NCBI GenBank assembly: GCA_030647775.1
Contig: JAUSJC010000003.1
Span: forward strand, 1 to 29,968
Length of the DNA: 29,968 nt
DNA from: Candidatus Curtissbacteria bacterium
GTDB lineage: Bacteria; Patescibacteria; Microgenomatia; Curtissbacterales; GWA2-41-24
Direction of reading: 5' to 3'
The translations under genes and the position numbers were made by a program. Each line of letters begins with the position of its first letter. Position 1 is the first letter of the stretch. Under the pieces are notes generated by a model. It searched no databases. It saw only the letters and a program-made list of their open reading frames with translations, and was not told the origin of the DNA. This document shows, piece by piece, positions 8,015-15,603 of the stretch.

Positions 8015-9037
8015 TTATCTTTGACTTGCCACTCGGTGCTTCTCTACCCAAGCGGTACCTTTCTCGCTTTGGCGGGCAAGAAGTACTAAATCATCAGGCA
8101 GCGGAAACTTAACTTCTTCTTTCAAAACATCAAGGTTCTCTACTTCTACTCCCGGATTTACCTTCTTTATATATTCAACAAGATTATCAACCAAATATTC
8201 CGGCGCCGACGCTCCGGAAGTTATGCCCACTGTTTCCACTCCGCTAAACCAACTCGGGTCTACCATCGTTTCATCATCTACTAAATACGCCTTCGTCCCT
8301 TCTTCCTCGGACACATCCCTAAGTCTATTGGAATTTGAACTTGTCTTGGAGCCAATCACCAAAACCAAATCCGATTTTTTTGCCAATTCTCTGGCAGCCG
8401 TCTGCCTGTTGGAGGTTGCAAAGCAAATATCCCAAACAGTCGGCGGCGCAATAATTTTGGCAAACCTCGCCTTCAATGCGTCAATTGTATTTTTTACGTC
8501 GGAAAGAGATAAAGTCGTCTGATTTAGATAAATTAATTTGTCTTCCTGCGGAACTTTAAGATCTTTTACTTCACTGGCATCCTCAATTAGCACGATTGAC
8601 CCCTCCGGTACTTCACCCATCACGCCAATCGGCTCCGGATGCCCGCGATGGCCAATATAAATAATAAAGTATCCCTCGTTTGCGTATCTTTTAGCTTCCA
8701 AATGCACTTTGGTCACCAAAGGACATGTCGCATCAATTACCCGAAAACCTCTTTTCTTGGCTTCCTCTTTAAGTTGTGGCGGTGAACCATGAGCGCTAAA
8801 AACCAAAACCGCTCCGGCCGCTTGCCCCGCCTTTGGCGGGGGTACTTCGTCCAAATCCTCAACAAAGATTGCGCCTTTCTTCTCCAAATCCTCTACTACG
8901 TGAACATTGTGAACGATGGCATGTTTAACATAAATTGGGGCGGCAAAAATCTCCAGTGCCGTTTCCACAACATCAATTGCCCGGTCTACCCCGGCACAAA
9001 ACCCCCGTGGCTTAGCAAGTAAAATTTTTCTAACCAT
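8015..9037 (-). CDS. ispH: 4-hydroxy-3-methylbut-2-enyl diphosphate reductase
   Basis: This 340-aa iron-sulfur enzyme (LytB) catalyses the last MEP step, giving IPP and DMAPP. Cluster cysteines are in AKPRGFCAGVDRAI (about residue 14), DATCPLVTKVH and DICFATSNRQTA. The substrate-binding IVHNVHVVEDL, FSAHG, HRGHPEP and SKTSSNSNRL are also present. A short GC palindrome (8812-8842) adds about nine residues (PPKAGQAAG) between DEVP and AVLVFSAHG, a surface turn in the family. The C-terminal extension after LDVLKEEV is normal. It lies 27 nt downstream of ispG. Confidence 0.97.
   Translation of the reverse strand: MVRKILLAKPRGFCAGVDRAIDVVETALEIFAAPIYVKHAIVHNVHVVEDLEKKGAIFVEDLDEVPPPKAGQAAGAVLVFSAHGSPPQLKEEAKKRGFRVIDATCPLVTKVHLEAKRYANEGYFIIYIGHRGHPEPIGVMGEVPEGSIVLIEDASEVKDLKVPQEDKLIYLNQTTLSLSDVKNTIDALKARFAKIIAPPTVWDICFATSNRQTAARELAKKSDLVLVIGSKTSSNSNRLRDVSEEEGTKAYLVDDETMVDPSWFSGVETVGITSGASAPEYLVDNLVEYIKKVNPGVEVENLDVLKEEVKFPLPDDLVLLARQSEKGTAWVEKHRVASQR
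8812..8842. repeat. CCCCGCC/GGCGGGG palindrome in ispH
   Basis: GCCCCGCC-ttt-GGCGGGG is read as PPPKAGQA and lies between two conserved IspH blocks that are normally closer together. It belongs to the same GC hairpin class as 659-693, 17404-17441, 24650-24697 and 28958-28996. Confidence 0.6.
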
Positions 9038-9064
9038 TATATTGAATTTTTTTTATTTCGAGCT

Positions 9065-10189
9065 TTAGCGAGAAACAAGCTTTCTTATTTCTCCCTTATA
9101 TCCCTTCTCAATAAGAACTTTTTTAATCTCTTCAATAAAAGACGGCAAAAGATCTTCCTCTTTATAAGTACCCACAAGTTTCCCCTGCTTAAAAATTGCC
9201 CCCTGATTTCGGCCGCCACATACACCAATATCGGCAAAGCTTGCTTCCCCCGGACCGTTAACAACACAACCCATTACTGCCACTTTAATCGGCGCGTCAA
9301 CTTTGGAAACAATTGCCTCTACCTTCTTTGCCAAATCAATCAGATTAATTTCCGTACGGCCGCACGTCGGGCAAGCAATAATATTAACCCCTTTTTGCCT
9401 TAGCTCAAGTGCCTTAAGGATCTCCCAACCCACTTTAACTTGTTCCTTTGGGTCGTCGGCAAGGGAAACCCTAATCGTATCTCCAATACCTTCTGCCAAA
9501 ATAGATCCTATTCCAACTGCAGACTTTATGGAACCGACCCAGCGCGTCCCAGCCTCAGTTATCCCAACATGCAGGGGATAATTAAAACGCTTGGCAAAAA
9601 GCATATAAGCCTCACGAGCTATAACCGGATAGGCACCCTTAAGAGAAACCACAATGTTATAAAATTTAAGGCTCTCTAAAATTTTGACGTGGCGGGTCGC
9701 CGATTCGACCATCACCCTGGGCACACCGTACTTGCCGTATTTGGCATAGAGGTCTTTTTCCAAAGACCCCATGTTGACGCCAATTCGCATCGGGATATTT
9801 TTCTCTTTACAAACTTTCACAACCTCGCGGACCCGATCAATTCCCCCAATGTTTCCAGGGTTAATTCTTACCTTATCAACTCCCTGTTTAGCTGCTTCAA
9901 TCGCCAGAAGATATTGGAAATGAATGTCGGCAACCAACGGAATATGAATCTGCGCCTTAATTGCGCCAATTGCCTTGGCCGATTCCATATCGGGAACTGT
10001 AACCCGGATAATCTCGCAACCGGCTTCCTCGAGTTCTAAGATTTGTTTGACCGTCGCCGCTACGTCGTGCGTTCTTGTTTGGGTCATTGACTGGACCCGC
10101 ACCAAGTTACCCCCGCCGATTGTCAGCTTGCCGATTTTAACCGGTCTGGTTTGTTCTCTTGTAAACATTATTTCGTTCTCATCTGTCAT
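9065..10189 (-). CDS. ispG: 4-hydroxy-3-methylbut-2-en-1-yl diphosphate synthase
   Basis: This GcpE enzyme of up to 374 aa converts MEcPP to HMBPP with a 4Fe-4S cluster. The TIM-barrel motifs are RVQSMTQTRTHDV, PLVADIHFQ and KVRINPGNIG. The C-terminal cluster domain has CPTCGRTEIN and VMGCVVNGPGEA, then the ADIGVCGG box. The start is uncertain: the ATG at 10189 lies inside a palindrome (about 10185-10211), while the ATG at 10168 (MFTREQTRPVKIG) begins where family similarity begins and is the more conservative choice. It is 29 nt downstream of ispE. Confidence 0.96.
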   Translation of the reverse strand: MTDENEIMFTREQTRPVKIGKLTIGGGNLVRVQSMTQTRTHDVAATVKQILELEEAGCEIIRVTVPDMESAKAIGAIKAQIHIPLVADIHFQYLLAIEAAKQGVDKVRINPGNIGGIDRVREVVKVCKEKNIPMRIGVNMGSLEKDLYAKYGKYGVPRVMVESATRHVKILESLKFYNIVVSLKGAYPVIAREAYMLFAKRFNYPLHVGITEAGTRWVGSIKSAVGIGSILAEGIGDTIRVSLADDPKEQVKVGWEILKALELRQKGVNIIACPTCGRTEINLIDLAKKVEAIVSKVDAPIKVAVMGCVVNGPGEASFADIGVCGGRNQGAIFKQGKLVGTYKEEDLLPSFIEEIKKVLIEKGYKGEIRKLVSR

Positions 10190-10211
10190 TCTGAACTGAA
10201 TTCAGGATGAC
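10185..10211. repeat. Palindrome over the ispG start
   Basis: GTCATTCTGAA and TTCAGGATGAC are near-perfect inverted arms around CTGAA. The element supplies the first ATG of ispG. A related GTCATCCTGAA...TTCAGGATC element is nested in the EndoQ gene at 18301-18325. Confidence 0.7.
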
Positions 10212-10218
10212 AAAATTG

Positions 10219-11085
10219 CTAATTTAGTAATCTTGCAACATAAATTTGCTTGTATTTTTCAGCTAGCTTTTCCCTTACTCGGTCTGCTTTAGCTTTCGTG
10301 TCAAAAAACCCAACAACTGAAAGCCCGGCTCCTGCCATTATGCTCCGCCTTGCACCAAGTGCTTCCAAATCGCGCTTCATTCTATCAATTTGGGAAGAAA
10401 ATTGCCAGATCGATTCCTCTAAATCATTGTGTAAATTAGCTAGAAATTGTTCTCTGTCGCCCTCAACAATTGCCTTTTTAAATAGTTTAAGTTTGTCAAT
10501 ATTTTTTCCGACTTTTTTAACGACTAAGTGCTCGTAAATCCACCCGGTCGAAGGCTTCCTCTTATTCGGTACGACGACAACCAAATAAAATTTTGGCAAA
10601 GTCTTAGAAAGTTTTTTGAAGACGTAATTTTTACCCCGTGACTTAATTTCCCCCAAACCGCCGTAAAGACTATAAAAGAAATCTTTCCCTAAATTTTTAG
10701 CCATCATGTCAATCTGTCTCGCGTTTAATTTGATCTTCCAAAGCTTGCAAAGACCACGTACAGCCGCTACAGCATCTGATGATCCTCCACCGAAACCGGA
10801 TGTCACCGGAATTTGCTTTTTCAAAACAATTTTTGCTCCAAGATTCTTATCGCCTGCTATTTTTTTAAGAAGAATTGCCGCCTTGTAAATAAAATTGTCC
10901 TCGTTCGTGGGAACATTTGGATTATCGCAGACTATCTCAATATCATTTTGCTTCGGGAAAAAGGAAAGTTTGTCGCAAATATCGATTTGGCAATCCAGAT
11001 AATCGACAGGATAAAGTCCATCTTGCTTCCGGGGATTAATATGGATGGCTAAATCAAATTTAGCAAGAGCAGTTTCGACAATCAT
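10219..11085 (-). CDS. ispE: 4-diphosphocytidyl-2-C-methyl-D-erythritol kinase
   Basis: This 288-aa GHMP kinase phosphorylates CDP-ME in the MEP pathway. The ATP-binding glycine loop is PVTSGFGGGSSDAVAA (about residues 91-106). ALAKFDLAIHIN at the start matches the family AKINL motif with Asn changed to Asp. GKDFFYSLYGG carries the catalytic Asp region, and the third motif is ARRSIMAGAGLSVVGFF. The substitutions AKINL to AKFDL and AGLGGGSS to SGFGGGSS suggest a divergent branch. It overlaps ispF by 26 nt. Confidence 0.92.
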   Translation of the reverse strand: MIVETALAKFDLAIHINPRKQDGLYPVDYLDCQIDICDKLSFFPKQNDIEIVCDNPNVPTNEDNFIYKAAILLKKIAGDKNLGAKIVLKKQIPVTSGFGGGSSDAVAAVRGLCKLWKIKLNARQIDMMAKNLGKDFFYSLYGGLGEIKSRGKNYVFKKLSKTLPKFYLVVVVPNKRKPSTGWIYEHLVVKKVGKNIDKLKLFKKAIVEGDREQFLANLHNDLEESIWQFSSQIDRMKRDLEALGARRSIMAGAGLSVVGFFDTKAKADRVREKLAEKYKQIYVARLLN

Positions 11086-11563
11086 CGTCTTTCGAAAGTA
11101 TTACAGCCGCAATCGACTGGATCCCTTCGCCCTTTCCAAACGGAGTCAGACCTTCACCGGAAGTAAATGTTATCCCAACCTGTGTTTTATCAATTTCCAG
11201 AAGTTTTGCAATTGCCTCTTTCATCTTTGCCGCAACAATAAGCGCAATATATGGCCTTTTCGCCTCAACGCTTATTGATACATTACCAACCTTGTATCCT
11301 CCTTCTTTGATTTTTTTAAAAATTCTCCCGACATATTTTTTGCTGTCTTTAATTCCTTTTTTACACATCTCGTCTGACCAAGTAGAAAGTGAGTCGCCGC
11401 CGATTGCCGAAGACAGGGCATTGCAAAGGCTGTGCAAAATCACATCCCCATCCGAATTTCCAATAAAGCCACCGACTGCCGTAATTTTGACTCCGCCCAA
11501 AACCAGCGCCTTTTTACCGCTGTCAAACACATGTGAATCCTGCCCTATGCCTATTCTGCCCAT
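11060..11563 (-). CDS. ispF: 2-C-methyl-D-erythritol 2,4-cyclodiphosphate synthase
   Basis: This 167-aa trimeric enzyme cyclises CDP-ME-2P to MEcPP. The zinc ligands are the D-x-H of IGQDSHVF (about residue 8) and the His of SDGDVILHSLCNAL. The CDP-binding turn is FTSGEGLTPFGKGEGI, where the usual TTEKLGFTGRGEG is changed. The tail DDDCRNCSC carries three Cys and is an extension created by the overlap with ispE. ORFs overlap on both sides (13 nt with ispD), indicating a compact operon. Confidence 0.93.
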   Translation of the reverse strand: MGRIGIGQDSHVFDSGKKALVLGGVKITAVGGFIGNSDGDVILHSLCNALSSAIGGDSLSTWSDEMCKKGIKDSKKYVGRIFKKIKEGGYKVGNVSISVEAKRPYIALIVAAKMKEAIAKLLEIDKTQVGITFTSGEGLTPFGKGEGIQSIAAVILSKDDDCRNCSC

Positions 11564-12246
11564 GTTTTTAGAATGTAGTCGGCCGTCGCCAAATCCTGGG
11601 GGAAAGTAATTTTAAAATTCATATGTGAGCATGGCACAATTTTGGGCTTTATAGAAACTCTTTCCAGAAGTTGCGCGTCGTCAGTGCCCACAAAATTATC
11701 TCCTTTGGCTTTTGAGTGTGCCCTCCACAAATCGGCAAATGTTGCCACTTGCGGAGTCTGGGCATACCAGCAGTATTGCTTCAAAGGGGTATGAGAAACC
11801 CTTCCCTGGTCATTTGAAATCTTCACAGTGTCGCGTGCCGCCTGCGCCAAAAGTGCCGCCCCATACCGTTTGGCATTTTTGAAAACTCGGGAAATTTCCG
11901 CATTGCTGACAAATGGATTGGCCCCGTTATGCACACCAACTAAATCACTCCCCTTGATCTGTTTTTTCAGGGCGTCAAGAATCACAAAGGTCGATTCCTG
12001 GCGCGAAAAACTGGCGCCAATTACGTCTCTAACCTTTTTAAACTTGTATTTTTTGATAAGTTTTTTGATTTTTTCAATATCTTCCCTTCCTGCCGAGATA
12101 ATAATTTTGTCGATCGATTTACTTTTTTCAAAAACAGCAAGAGTCCAATAAATTAATGGGCGACGGCCGAGTTTTACAAAAACCTTGTTAAACCCAAAAC
12201 CCATCCGCTCTCCTTTTCCGCCGGCAACAACAATTAGATAATTCAT
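11551..12246 (-). CDS. ispD: 2-C-methyl-D-erythritol 4-phosphate cytidylyltransferase
   Basis: This 231-aa nucleotidyltransferase joins CTP and MEP. The nucleotide loop is VAGGKGERMGFGFNKVFVKL, then SRQEST, the metal site VHNGANPFVS (usually HDAARP) and QTPQVATFADLWRAH. The end, HMNFKITFPQDLATADYIL, is typical. HDAARP becoming HNGANP removes the first Asp and Arg normally seen there, so either the metal site is re-formed or activity differs. It starts within the dxr stop (ATGA overlap). Confidence 0.91.
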   Translation of the reverse strand: MNYLIVVAGGKGERMGFGFNKVFVKLGRRPLIYWTLAVFEKSKSIDKIIISAGREDIEKIKKLIKKYKFKKVRDVIGASFSRQESTFVILDALKKQIKGSDLVGVHNGANPFVSNAEISRVFKNAKRYGAALLAQAARDTVKISNDQGRVSHTPLKQYCWYAQTPQVATFADLWRAHSKAKGDNFVGTDDAQLLERVSIKPKIVPCSHMNFKITFPQDLATADYILKTWAE

Positions 12247-13403
12247 CTTTTGCCAAATTTTATCGCAAACTTTAAGGCTTCGTCTCTTGCCCAGCTATCG
12301 ACAGCCAAAATTTCCTCCAAGGATTTGTATCGCTTTGGGCTGTGTCGGGAAAGCACCGATTCTATGACATCCGGTATTTTGTGAAACGCCAGTTTCTCTT
12401 CGAGAAACGCTTCCACTGCAACATCGTTGGCGGCTGTCAGTACTGCCGGCGCGGTTTTACCTTCTTTGATGGCTTTATAAGCAAGCCCTAAACACCTAAA
12501 CGTCGCGATATCCGGCTCTTCAAATGATAAATTAGAATAATCGCTAAACGAAAACTTCTTAAAACTATTCTCCTTGCGCTTACCCGGATAAAACAAGGCG
12601 TATTGGATGGGCAGGCGCATGTCCGAAGGCCCGATCTGGGCGATAATTGAGCCGTCTATAAATTCTACCGCCGAGTGGATAACGCTTTGCGGATGCACGA
12701 CAACCTTAATTTTGGAAAGTGGAACCCCAAAAAGCCACATTGCCTCAATTACCTCAAAACCCTTATTCATAAGCGTTGCGGAATCGATGGTAATTTTTCT
12801 CCCCATCTTCCAGTTCGGGTGCGCAAGTGCCTGTTCAACTTTTATATTTTTAAGGTCTTTGGGCTTCTTTCCCCTAAACGGCCCGCCGGAGGCGGTAATT
12901 ATGACCCTTTTGACTTCGTCTATCGATCTATTGCCCAAACTTTGGAAAATGGCCGAATGTTCCGAATCGATTGGCACTATCTCGACTTTATGATTTTTAG
13001 CCTCCCGAGTCACTAAATCCCCAGCCGCAACCAGCACTTCTTTGGTCGCCAGCGCGATTGTCTTTTTGGCCTTTATCGCCGCCAGTGTCGGCTTTATTCC
13101 AGCCAGACCCGGTGTGGCAATAACAACCTTATCCACACCACGAAGTGTAGCAACCATACAGTTGCCGCTGTCTCCCCAACCTACTCGCAACCCCTTTTTG
13201 GATCGGATCAACTTTGCGTCTTCTTCTTTTTTGACTGACACTGCTTTGGGGTGATATTTTCGGGTTTGCTCACGGACTTTATCAATGCTTTCCCCGGCAG
13301 CAAGACCAACGACGTTAATGGAATTTTTGAATTCGTCAACAACCGAAAGCGTTTGTGTCCCGATTGATCCCGTAGAACCAAGAATTGAAATATTTATAGC
13401 CAT
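12243..13403 (-). CDS. dxr: 1-deoxy-D-xylulose 5-phosphate reductoisomerase
   Basis: This 386-aa enzyme makes MEP from DXP with NADPH, the committed MEP step. The dinucleotide loop is ILGSTGSIGTQTL (about residues 6-18). The metal and substrate sites are IDSEHSAIFQSL, TASGGPFRG, HPNWKMGRKITIDSATLMNKG, IEAMWLFGV and HPQSVIHSAVEF. The usual ANKE is ATKE here. The ATG at 13403 (MAINISILG) is preferred to an in-frame TTG four codons upstream because it is preceded by GGGGA five bases away. An extended -10 upstream makes it the likely first gene of the isoprenoid operon. Confidence 0.95.
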   Translation of the reverse strand: MAINISILGSTGSIGTQTLSVVDEFKNSINVVGLAAGESIDKVREQTRKYHPKAVSVKKEEDAKLIRSKKGLRVGWGDSGNCMVATLRGVDKVVIATPGLAGIKPTLAAIKAKKTIALATKEVLVAAGDLVTREAKNHKVEIVPIDSEHSAIFQSLGNRSIDEVKRVIITASGGPFRGKKPKDLKNIKVEQALAHPNWKMGRKITIDSATLMNKGFEVIEAMWLFGVPLSKIKVVVHPQSVIHSAVEFIDGSIIAQIGPSDMRLPIQYALFYPGKRKENSFKKFSFSDYSNLSFEEPDIATFRCLGLAYKAIKEGKTAPAVLTAANDVAVEAFLEEKLAFHKIPDVIESVLSRHSPKRYKSLEEILAVDSWARDEALKFAIKFGKR

Positions 13404-13428
13404 GCAAATCCCCAAGTTTTGGGAGTAA

Positions 13429-13437
13429 ATTATATCA
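13429..13437 (-). promoter_or_regulatory. Promoter of the isoprenoid operon
   Basis: TGaTATAAT is a consensus extended -10 ending 25 nt before the dxr ATG. No clear -35 is seen. A small hairpin (CCCAA-aac-TTGGG, about 13411-13423) lies in the leader next to the possible ribosome site. Confidence 0.6.
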
Positions 13438-13447
13438 GGAAGATGCC

Positions 13448-13717
13448 TTAAAGTATATCGAATCTGCTAAATCTGTCGCGAGTCTCGTTCCAATCAACCT
13501 CAACCTTTTCCACTTTTGCCGCCTCGGAACCTTTTTTGCACCAATTAATGAATTGATCAAGTTTATCTTTTGACCCAGCCGCCAAAACCTCGACCGATCC
13601 GTCCGAATCGTTCCTAACCCAGCCAACTAAACCCAGCTTATCCGCTTCTCTTTTTGCCGATTGCCTGAAGAAAACTCCTTGAACTTTTCCATGAATCTTT
13701 AAGTCTACATTTGCCAC
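13448..13717 (-). CDS. acyP: Acylphosphatase
   Basis: This 89-aa small enzyme hydrolyses carboxyl-phosphate bonds. The signature is complete: KIHGKVQGVFFRQ with the phosphate-binding Arg, and GWVRNDSDGSVEV with the catalytic Asn. The start is GTG at 13717, supported by a good ribosome site (GGAGG, 7-nt spacing). It overlaps the alkyltransferase gene by 13 nt and so is coupled to it. Full length. Confidence 0.93.
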   Translation of the reverse strand: MANVDLKIHGKVQGVFFRQSAKREADKLGLVGWVRNDSDGSVEVLAAGSKDKLDQFINWCKKGSEAAKVEKVEVDWNETRDRFSRFDIL

Positions 13718-14214
13718 AACGATTCCTCCAGATTAACGTGCATCTCGTCCTTAAACGTCACACCTTCCACTTCGAGTATTCTTTTCTGCTCCCGCCATCC
13801 GTCAAACGCCCGCCGGCCAGTCGCTATCGCTCTACCCGCCCGCTTCGAGTCGCGAAGCGAGTCGGGCGGGGGCGATTGCGGGCCGGCAAAATTCGGCGCC
13901 AGTCTTCCATTTCTATCAACCACCCGATGGCATGGGACAGACAGATCGGTGTTTTTGTGAAGAGCATTTCCGACAGCTCTTGCATGAAGCGCTTTACCCC
14001 GTACAAACGCTCCTCCGACCTGCCCGACAGTGCCAGTCGTGGCAAGGCGGGCGCGAGGACGTAGACCTCGGGAGGAGGTAAGTTCTGTATGGGGCCAACC
14101 AACTTGTCTTGAGAGTTTTGGCTTGCCAATCTTTTTTGCAATCAATCCGTAAGTCACTACCTTTCCCTTTGGAATTTTGGCAACTGCCTGATAAACATTT
14201 ACTTTGAAATCCAT
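13705..14214 (-). CDS. MGMT-family DNA alkyltransferase (C-terminal domain only) with two inserts
   Basis: The 169-aa protein contains the DNA-binding/active-site domain of O6-alkylguanine transferases: VYQAVAKIPKGKVVTYGLIAKKIG at the start, then ALHKNTDLSVPCHRVVDRNGRLAP. The active-site PCHRV Cys is kept, unlike alkyltransferase-like proteins with Trp. Related single-domain proteins are about 100 aa; the excess comes from two in-frame palindromic inserts. One (13997-14095) sits just before ARAVGNALHKN. The other (about 13807-13888) follows FAGP and precedes FDGWREQKRILEVEGV. Whether the inserted protein folds is open, but no stop or frameshift has arisen. Confidence 0.82.
   Translation of the reverse strand: MDFKVNVYQAVAKIPKGKVVTYGLIAKKIGKPKLSRQVGWPHTELTSSRGLRPRARLATTGTVGQVGGAFVRGKALHARAVGNALHKNTDLSVPCHRVVDRNGRLAPNFAGPQSPPPDSLRDSKRAGRAIATGRRAFDGWREQKRILEVEGVTFKDEMHVNLEESLWQM
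13807..13888. repeat. Long two-layer hairpin in the alkyltransferase gene
   Basis: The outer arms GCCGGCCagTCGC and GCGAttgcGGGCCGGC enclose CCCGCCCG/CGGGCGGG, which encloses CTTCGagtcgCGAAG. It is read as PQSPPPDSLRDSKRAGRAIA inside the protein. It looks like one element in another. Confidence 0.75.
13997..14095. repeat. CCCCGTACAAA...GGGGC element, copy 1, with nested insert
   Basis: This is the same 66-nt element as at 25561-25626 (CCCCGTACAAAYGCYCCTCCGAC ... GAGGACGTAGACCTCGGG ... TGGGGC), interrupted at 14020-14052 by a further 33-nt palindrome (CTGCCCGACAGTGCCAGTCG...). Both the host element (66) and nested insert (33) are multiples of three and the reading frame stays open. Confidence 0.88.
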
Positions 14215-14300
14215 TCCTTAACAATAAGAGAGCTTATTCACAGAAAGGCTTTGCCTATTGCTCGTAAACTCGCAATTGAACAATCTAGCAATGTAACAAT

Positions 14301-14966
14301 TTATCTGTTCCAGATTTTGCTTTTAATCCTTGCCCCATGTTTGCGAGAAGTATAAGCGGCAAGTTCCAAAATCAGCCTTATCCTTGTCCTAAAGTAATAA
14401 ATCAAAATTGCCAAAAATACAAACCACGACACTATTGAGGCCCTCTCCAGATATGTCCCTATCAAATTCCGATTGGCTCCCAAAAGATAACCTCCAATTA
14501 TCCACGCCCCCGTCCAGCAAAACGCCGAGACAACAGAAACCGGCGCAAATTTCCAGTAAGGAAATCTCGTTATTCCCGCAGCCAAAGCTACCCAAGCCCT
14601 GCTCCAACCCGAAAATCTACCTGCAAAAATTGCAAAAATGCCATACTTTTTCAAAAGTGGCTCGACTTTGGCAATCGATTTTTTATAAAGTGGTTTTTCG
14701 CGAAATAATCTTCCGCCGTGCCTTCCGATAAAATAATCAAAGTTATCGCCGCAAAATGAACCGAAAGACGCCAGAGCAATAATCAGCAGCAAATTATCAC
14801 CGGTAGTTCTTGCCACAAAACCGGAAAGCAAAATCACTGTTACTCCCGGAAAAATGAAGCCCAAAATAATTGAGTTTTCCAAAAACGCGGCGATTGGAAT
14901 AATCACCAACCCCCAAGTTTTAAAAGCATATTCAAGAAAAGTTAATAAATCGGCTGCCGACGGCAT
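14301..14966 (-). CDS. DedA / SNARE-associated family membrane protein
   Basis: This 221-aa integral membrane protein of the DedA family (VTT domain) is linked in other bacteria to lipid-carrier recycling and membrane homeostasis. Key features are the amphipathic re-entrant region FIFPGVTVILLSGFVAR, GDNFDYFIGRHGG (about residues 74-86) and the signature FAGRFSGWSRAWVALAAGITR with conserved Arg. Two C-terminal hydrophobic segments follow. Some DedA proteins flip undecaprenyl phosphate; with uppS in the same region that role is attractive but is inference. It follows the pth stop by 3 nt. Confidence 0.9.
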   Translation of the reverse strand: MPSAADLLTFLEYAFKTWGLVIIPIAAFLENSIILGFIFPGVTVILLSGFVARTTGDNLLLIIALASFGSFCGDNFDYFIGRHGGRLFREKPLYKKSIAKVEPLLKKYGIFAIFAGRFSGWSRAWVALAAGITRFPYWKFAPVSVVSAFCWTGAWIIGGYLLGANRNLIGTYLERASIVSWFVFLAILIYYFRTRIRLILELAAYTSRKHGARIKSKIWNR

Positions 14967-14969
14967 ATT

Positions 14970-15542
14970 TTAATTGAAGCGATTCATGGTTGCATCAATA
15001 CCATCATCTATAAATGACCTTACAGCTTCAACTGCCCGCCCGATAATTGATTTAAGTTTTTCCTTTTCTTCCGGCAAAAAATCCGCAAGCACAAAATTTT
15101 CGACTCCAATATTGGACGGTTTACCATCCGAAGCCTTTGGCGAAGGACGGCCAATCCCGATGCGCAGTCTGGCAAACTCCTCTATCGCTAGACTTCCAAT
15201 CACCGAATCAATCCCCTTGTGGCCGGCACTTGTTCCTCCAAATGCTAACCGGATCTTGCCAAATTCCAAATCAATATCATCGCAAATCACTAAAATATTT
15301 TCCGGACCTATTTTATAATAGGCGGCAAACGCTTTTACCGATTCCCCAGATCTGTTCATAAAAATAGTCGGCTTAATAACTGCCAGCTTTCGCTTTTTGG
15401 CAAAACGGCACATCAAATCCTGGTCTTTTTTCCAAGTTAAACCCTCGTCTGTTGTTAAAGCATCGGCAACCATAAACCCAAAATTATGGCGATTTTTTTC
15501 GTATTTTTTCCCGGGATTACCCAAACCTACAATAAGTTTCAT
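14970..15542 (-). CDS. pth: Peptidyl-tRNA hydrolase
   Basis: This 190-aa enzyme recycles peptidyl-tRNA dropped by ribosomes. It has MKLIVGLGNPGKKYEKNRHN with the catalytic His20 and upstream Asn, FMNRSGESV, ICDDIDLEFGKIRL with the catalytic Asp, and GTSAGHKGIDSVIGSL. A hairpin element (15124-15155) is inserted after ARLRIGIGRP and read as SPKASDGK before the normal helix resumes. The ATG at 15542 sits 9 nt from an extended -10 (TGaTATTTT, 15560-15552), which itself lies in the AT-rich repeat bordering the four-helix-bundle gene. Confidence 0.96.
   Translation of the reverse strand: MKLIVGLGNPGKKYEKNRHNFGFMVADALTTDEGLTWKKDQDLMCRFAKKRKLAVIKPTIFMNRSGESVKAFAAYYKIGPENILVICDDIDLEFGKIRLAFGGTSAGHKGIDSVIGSLAIEEFARLRIGIGRPSPKASDGKPSNIGVENFVLADFLPEEKEKLKSIIGRAVEAVRSFIDDGIDATMNRFN
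15124..15155. repeat. TCCGAAGC/GCGAAGGA hairpin element in pth
   Basis: CATCCGAAGC-cttt-GGCGAAGGACGG is read as IGRPSPKASDGK. Compare IGRPSHEASDGK in the polyprenyl synthase: same strand, frame and peptide, in an unrelated protein. Confidence 0.8.
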
Positions 15543-15603
15543 AAGTAATATAAAATATCAAATTTTAAATAGTAAATATACATCTCAAAATTTAAAAATT
15601 TTT
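15543..15603. repeat. AT-rich low-complexity repeat, 3' side of the four-helix-bundle gene
   Basis: TTTTAAATAGTAAATATACATCTCAAAATTTAAAAA-type sequence runs into the last codons of the four-helix gene. The word pair AAATAGTAAAT...CTCAAAATT recurs in the 16S insertion at 217-236. Confidence 0.65.

Noticed and set aside
13404..13415. Upstream TTG start for dxr
   Set aside because: It would add only MGIC, overlaps the leader hairpin, and the ATG at 13403 has a plausible GGGGA site and family-like start.
13711..14064. 117-aa plus-strand frame over the alkyltransferase and acylphosphatase genes
   Set aside because: It is antisense to two recognised genes; its length comes from GC-rich palindromes that are open in several frames.
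14215..14300. tRNA or small RNA gene in the gap before the alkyltransferase gene
   Set aside because: No cloverleaf with T-loop GTTCRANNC could be found there or in the other short gaps; the gap is AT-rich with only weak repeats.
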